DNA of 34,613 bases, from positions 1 through 34,613 of the forward strand of contig NZ_FOKQ01000036.1 in NCBI RefSeq assembly GCF_900112155.1, in the 5' to 3' direction. Shown here piece by piece: positions 30,778 to 34,613 of the stretch (its first letter is position 1; each line of letters begins with the position of its first letter). The DNA is from Hominimerdicola alba. GTDB taxonomy: Bacteria; Bacillota; Clostridia; Oscillospirales; Ruminococcaceae. Below the pieces are notes generated by a model. The model did not search any database. It saw only the letters and a list, made by a program, of their open reading frames with translations, and was not told where the DNA came from. The position numbers and the translations under genes were made by a program.

Positions 30778-31585
30778 TACTTTTTATGTAATTGCTTCAA
30801 ATAAATTTTTCAGTTAATTTATATACACCATCGTAAAATTAGCTTTCTTCTAAGTTCCGTTAACACAGCATCATTTTATATCCTGTGTTCCGACTTTGAG
30901 GTATAAGCACTGAAACATAGCTTTTTCGGGCATTGTATTTACCAGCAGACTTTGCCGGATATTCAGTAAAATGTTCCCCGAACTAAAGCAGATCATCACC
31001 CGTCGATCAGCTCCATCAATTCACAAAAGCTTAATGCTATTTGAGATCTTTTAGCAGGGCATAAAATTATAACAACAGAAAACATTACGCGAAAAGGTGA
31101 AGGCTATTGCTGATTCGGTGACAGCTTAACGATATTGAAAGGACGATATTATAATGACCAAGACAAATTCCCATCCAGCTTTCCGAACAGCTAGTTAAGG
31201 GCTGCTCTCATCTTCAATGGCAGGTTTTGAACGGATATAGATACCGGGAGAAAAAGAATATAAAAACTATGATGATGCAGTCGAAAACGGAGTTGAGATA
31301 TCCGCAATGAAACAGCAGACGAACAATCCAATGTGACCCACCGTATCAACAGAAGATGATAACCATTGTTACATAAATCAATGCTCAAATTAACGCAAGG
31401 ATATCTGCCGAGCCTTGCAATTTATTAGTACAAACCGTTCAACTTGATAACTACTATCCAGTCAATCTGTAAAGCCGCAACAAAGTTTCAATTTCGCTTA
31501 TACTGTATTTGTTGCGGTCAGTAAAAAAACAAAATGAGTATATCCATCGTATTAAGAAATATGTTCTCGAAATCCGTTTTGATTT
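30778..31585. other. Gene-poor degenerate region
   Basis: About 800 bases show only short frames. A start-like ATG at 31154 with AAAGGA upstream opens a 14-codon frame that stops at once. The plus-strand reading at about 31254-31335 ('NYDDAVENGVEISAMKQQ') looks like a coding remnant of unknown origin. The diverged repeat copy B lies within this stretch. Confidence 0.4.
30916..31001. repeat. Diverged direct repeat, copy B
   Basis: Second copy of the repeat at 29594-29672, same orientation, slightly longer. It lies upstream of the triple-cystatin promoter. Confidence 0.6.
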
Positions 31586-32035
31586 TCAGCGCAGTAGGTG
31601 TGATAAGTTTCGTGAGCGCAGCTGAGAAAGCTCGCCCTCGGGAATATTTGACGCTTTGAGCTTGCCAAGCCTGTACAGGTAAGCAAGGCGATATGAATCT
31701 ACCTTATCGTTCTTGATGTTTCGGATATCCACGTTCTTGATACTTCCGCTCTGTATAAGGTTGATGACCATTACCACGTATCCATCATCCTCGAACTACT
31801 TATATATTTACGATGATAATGTGCAGTCGCTTACATGATGCAGACAATGCTAGCATAAAAAAATCAAAGATGTTCAACAGTGTTTTCAGAAAGTCAGTTA
31901 TTAAATCCATGGTATGCTGTACGATATCAAATTTTATGACTATGTCATCTATATCATGTACGCGTAAATCACTTTTGAGTTCCTGACATCAATACCCATC
32001 ACAAAGATATTCTGCGAGTATATTTTTGCTTTCAA
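31586..32035 (-). pseudogene. IS110-family transposase remnant
   Basis: On the minus strand the reading opens 'IFVMGIDVRNSKVIYAY', the usual IS110 DEDD N-terminus (GIDV with the first catalytic Asp). After a stretch with several stops it resumes in the same frame as 'FEDDGYVVMVINLIQSGSIKNVDIRNIKNDKVDSYRLA', matching the IS110 block 'V.viNP.Q....R....RK.KNDK.DS..IA'. The protein then ends. The second half of the transposase is not recognisable. The insertion sequence is old and inactive. Confidence 0.75.
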
Positions 32036-33046
32036 TGTTGTACTTTCCTTTCGATTGCAAGGCTGAACTTTTTTTCATAAAGAGCGCTATGCTAGCGAAG
32101 AATAGGAGTAGACAAACAAAAGCTGTACCAGAAAGAGTGAGTTTCTTATGAAACATCTGCTTGGTCTTGTGGTAGGATCATTTACAAAAGTCTGGCACCT
32201 GGCAAGTAACTAAAGCATGGCAACATCACGTTATGGTAGTTTCATTTTACCATAAACCTTCGGTCGGGTGCAATATTTAGTATTGCCAACCTAGTATTGT
32301 TTCTTATAGTTTAGTTGGTAATTACATTATACCAGCAAGTATAGAAAGTGGTGTACACTTTTCCAGATGTTTCCAAATCACAATCCTTCCACTGCGATTT
32401 TTCAGTTAAGGGAACCCAACGCCCTTAACACTATCCCTCTGCCGAGGGAGAACACAAATACAATCAATAAAACTAAAGGAGTGCTGTTATGGCAAAAAGA
32501 TATAAGCAGGTACATCGCAAAGAGATCAGATTTGAAATAAAGAATCGTATGCCATTGAACACAGAGCTGAAACGTTTCACACAATAACATCGAAATATCT
32601 GCGATCAGTACTCCTTAATTCCGATCCGACGTTTTACGATATAAAAAACACTCCCCTCTGCTAAAACGATAATCTCTGTCCGAACAGAAGTATTACGGCT
32701 GCCACAATTCTATGTGGTGAGCAATGTAGAACGTAAATGGAATACATATGAAGGTCAGAATTTAAAAACTCCCTGCAAAAATTTGAAAAGCACCGGCATG
32801 AAAATAACAACTACATCGAGGAGCCAAACCACATGGTAAGCATTCCGTAACAGACACAGGAATTCTTCGCACTATCAAAGAAAGGTGAGCTATCTGCGTC
32901 CTAACAAGTGAAACTTAATCTATGCAGGCATACTGTAAATGACAGCGGCATAATAACCGCAGCTAGTGCCAACCAAACATATTGTATTAAGAAACTCGCA
33001 GGTTAATGGTTTCTGAGTAAGCGTAAACACCCAACATATAATATGA
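32036..33046. other. Degenerate region around a short basic ORF
   Basis: Two hairpins, GTTAAGGG / CCCTTAAC (32405-32412, 32422-32429) and CCCTC / GAGGG (32435-32439, 32444-32448), precede AAAGGAG and an ATG at 32489. That frame gives only 32 residues (MAKRYKQVHRKEIRFEIKNR…, stop at 32585-32587). Downstream frames at about 32590-32660 ('SKYLRSVLLNSDPTFYDIKNT') and 32800-32900 ('NNYIEEPNHMVSIP', 'QEFFALSKKGELSAS') look like pieces of one broken gene, but no family was recognised. Confidence 0.4.
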
Positions 33047-33079
33047 AAAACAGACTCACCTTGAAGGTGAGTCTGTTTT
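33047..33079. terminator. Perfect long hairpin, bidirectional terminator type
   Basis: AAAACAGACTCACCT (33047-33061) / AGGTGAGTCTGTTTT (33065-33079), 15 bp with a 3-base loop. No intact gene ends here, so it may belong to a lost one. Confidence 0.7.
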
Positions 33080-33179
33080 AAAACTAAGTTGCCTTGTGTA
33101 TATCCCGTCCACACTGCCACATCTGCACGGATATTTTGCCACACTTCGCTGCTGTTGTTTACCCACGGAGACTGCCCGG

Positions 33180-33210
33180 TAAAAAAAAGAGCCTATCCCA
33201 GCAGGCTCTT
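33180..33210 (-). terminator. Terminator of the membrane protein gene
   Basis: AAGAGCCT / AGGCTCTT (33187-33194, 33203-33210), followed on the minus strand by a run of eight or more T. Confidence 0.85.
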
Positions 33211-33213
33211 CAG

Positions 33214-33750
33214 CTATATTTCAAAAATATACTCCTTGGTTTCATATCTATAACTGTCTTCTAAGTTATAGTATTTTATAATAAATGTGTCATCATCTAC
33301 CCATATTACCTTACCGTCAAGAGACTCTGTATCATCGTCTTCCTTTCTCTGCATATGTATGTCATGATCCAAATTATTCGGTTTGATCCTTTTATAGTAG
33401 AAATTTTCTTTTTTATATACTAACAGCATATACCCAGAAGGACGAAAATGAGTTTGTACTACTATTTCGGTCTTGCTTTCGGGTGAATAATACTTTTTTA
33501 TATCCGTAACCTTTCCCAATATGTGTGTAGATACAAATCCGTTGCCAAATATCAAATATATTAAATACAAAGCAAATAATATAGCAACGCTCACTTTGAA
33601 TTTCACATTATTAGAATTGATAATAAGTAATATTGGTAAAAAAGACAAAATTACAACATAGAAGAATACTCCACCAAGTATTTTTGGGATGAATAAAGTA
33701 ATATGATATTTACTAAAAAATAAAAAAACAACTAAAAACAAAATATACAA
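33214..33750 (-). CDS. Hypothetical membrane protein, N-terminus uncertain
   Basis: The 178-residue reading has three hydrophobic helices in the first ~70 residues. A soluble domain follows: 'FGNGFVSTHILGKVTDIKKYYSPESKTEIVVQTHFRPSGYMLLVYKKENFYYKRI…GKVIWVDDDTFIIKYY'. This beta-rich tail resembles small DUF5412-like proteins of Firmicutes, which I propose only tentatively. The frame opens at a TTG without a visible ribosome site and a stop lies just upstream, so the start may be lost or misread. The low GC (many AAA/ATA/TTT codons) is unlike the core genes of this window and suggests acquisition. Confidence 0.6.
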   Translation of the reverse strand: MYILFLVVFLFFSKYHITLFIPKILGGVFFYVVILSFLPILLIINSNNVKFKVSVAILFALYLIYLIFGNGFVSTHILGKVTDIKKYYSPESKTEIVVQTHFRPSGYMLLVYKKENFYYKRIKPNNLDHDIHMQRKEDDDTESLDGKVIWVDDDTFIIKYYNLEDSYRYETKEYIFEI

Positions 33751-34022
33751 AGCATTAAAATATTATCTTTTTCTTTGATATAATTATTTTCTCTTTCATT
33801 GTTTTTCCCATTAGTAAGGTTTAACATTAAACGGATATGACAAATCAACCATTTTATAACAGATACAAAGCAATCGGAAATGATCACATTTTTAAATGGC
33901 AGAATCGTTGCATTATCTCATTCACTCTAATCAACTCCGGTTCGACTAATTTAGGTAATTCTAGTTTAGTCTATTTGGAATTGGTTGGGTAGGGTGATGG
34001 GTTATTGGGCGGGTACTCTATT
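33751..34022. other. Intergenic, nothing recognised
   Basis: AT-rich, with no ribosome site or frame of note. A T-loop-like GGTTCGACT occurs near 33938 without any acceptor or anticodon stem. Confidence 0.4.
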
Positions 34023-34265
34023 TCACTTCTTTTTCTTGATAAGATGGACTATATATATGATACTTATGATAATGATTATGGGTAAGAGAATCCTTAGAAT
34101 CATTGAAAGCGTAAATACCAGAAGCTTTAAAATTGACGAAGCCGCAAGCACCATGACGATTGCTGACACTATCTTAACGGCTTTACTTTTGCTTGCTACA
34201 AAAAAGAAAAGTGCAACAAGGAATACGCCTATTAATACAGGAACACTAAATATAATCGTTAACAT
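34023..34265 (-). CDS. Small hydrophobic membrane protein
   Basis: Unrecognised 80-residue protein with three predicted membrane helices (about 3-24, 30-50, 53-74) and a basic end (HLIKKKK). The ATG has GAGGAGG about 9 bases upstream, so translation is likely. The composition is AT-rich like its neighbour. The function is unknown. Confidence 0.65.
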   Translation of the reverse strand: MLTIIFSVPVLIGVFLVALFFFVASKSKAVKIVSAIVMVLAASSILKLLVFTLSMILRILLPIIIIISIIYIVHLIKKKK

Positions 34266-34613
34266 GATAATTTACCTCCTCAAAATATCTTGTAAAATCT
34301 CGTAAATACTCGCGAAATCTCAGTATTTCATAAAGTTATGTTCAAGAAATGAACCAAGTTATGGATGATCCAAAGCATTGAATGCCGGATTTAACGTTAT
34401 CAGGGTATAGCAAACAAAACGTCTTGAGAGATCTGTTTTGACAGCCTTGATGCGACCCATATCCGTTACGGCAGCAAACCTCCTCTGTCCAACGGGATCA
34501 TTCGTCACGTGAAGTCCCAACTTCCTTCGTTCTGCCTATCCATAACAGGGCGTCGGCGCAGCTCCATTGCGAGGTCATGCCCCTTGGTAATAATTCCTGC
34601 CGACTGCCGGCTC
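34266..34613. other. Right edge, unassigned
   Basis: The last ~200 bases have higher GC than the preceding 1 kb. On the plus strand 'FDSLDATHIRYGSKPPLSNGIIRHVK' and on the minus strand 'GIITKGHDLAMELRRRPVMDRQNEG' read openly, but neither has a start signal nor a family match I can name. A gene cut by the edge is possible. Confidence 0.3.

Noticed and set aside
32920-33144. Minus-strand 74-codon frame
   Set aside because: It runs through the perfect hairpin at 33047-33079, which accounts for much of its length; no ribosome site or homology seen.
33925-33965. Possible tRNA fragment (GGTTCGACT)
   Set aside because: Only a T-loop-like string; no acceptor, D or anticodon stem can be drawn.

Overview
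The window looks like Ruminococcus (Clostridia, Oscillospiraceae; R. albus / R. flavefaciens type). The best evidence is a secreted leucine-rich-repeat protein ending in a type I dockerin with the 'AAHVKGKKLL' style of the cellulosome-forming ruminococci. Promoters of the TTGACA-17-TATAAT type, AGGAGG ribosome sites, GTG/TTG starts and moderate GC support a low-to-mid GC Firmicute. The species is inference.

Layout. 1-1523: decayed relaxase gene that enters from beyond the left edge (mobile-element debris). 2061-5900: sugar-type ABC solute-binding lipoprotein, divergent from a fused LacI-like sensor/GGDEF diguanylate cyclase. 5999-13363, nearly all on the minus strand: U32-like protein, small acidic membrane protein, GH25 lysozyme, small membrane protein, RsmE, a translationally coupled FkbM/SAM methyltransferase pair, a PH-domain protein and a lipoprotein. 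13559-13870: promoter, tRNA-Ser(UGA), tRNA-Ser(GCU), terminator. 13900-15608: integration module, with paired TCACAC repeats, a tyrosine integrase and a small HTH-like protein. 15981-17912: LRR-dockerin protein. 18398-22108: zinc-knuckle protein of the DUF6076 type, an unknown protein, a class I amidotransferase (peptidase C26) and a NYN-domain nuclease-like protein. 22701-24595: ECF-like sigma factor coupled to a membrane protein with three PASTA domains. 24778-25608: lipoprotein. 25691-28115: a metal/redox locus with a DUF134-NifX fusion and a C_GCAxxG_C_C protein, divergent from a two-gene chromate-type transporter. 28308-29003: HD-domain phosphohydrolase. 29127-30643: secreted SH3 protein, then a cytoplasmic protein of three tandem cystatin-like domains. 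30778-33213: gene-poor, with an IS110-family transposase remnant. 33214-34613: two small membrane proteins and an unassigned right edge.

How genes work together. Coupled sets visible from overlaps or near-overlaps are sigma/PASTA protein (1-nt overlap), DUF134-NifX/C_GCAxxG (1-nt overlap), the two CHR halves (14-nt overlap) and FkbM/SAM methyltransferase (1-nt gap). The clearest regulatory architecture is the pair of near-identical inverted operator arms around a consensus promoter of the DUF134-NifX gene. The most unusual protein is the triple cystatin, driven by a consensus promoter. No CRISPR array, rRNA or complete insertion sequence was found.
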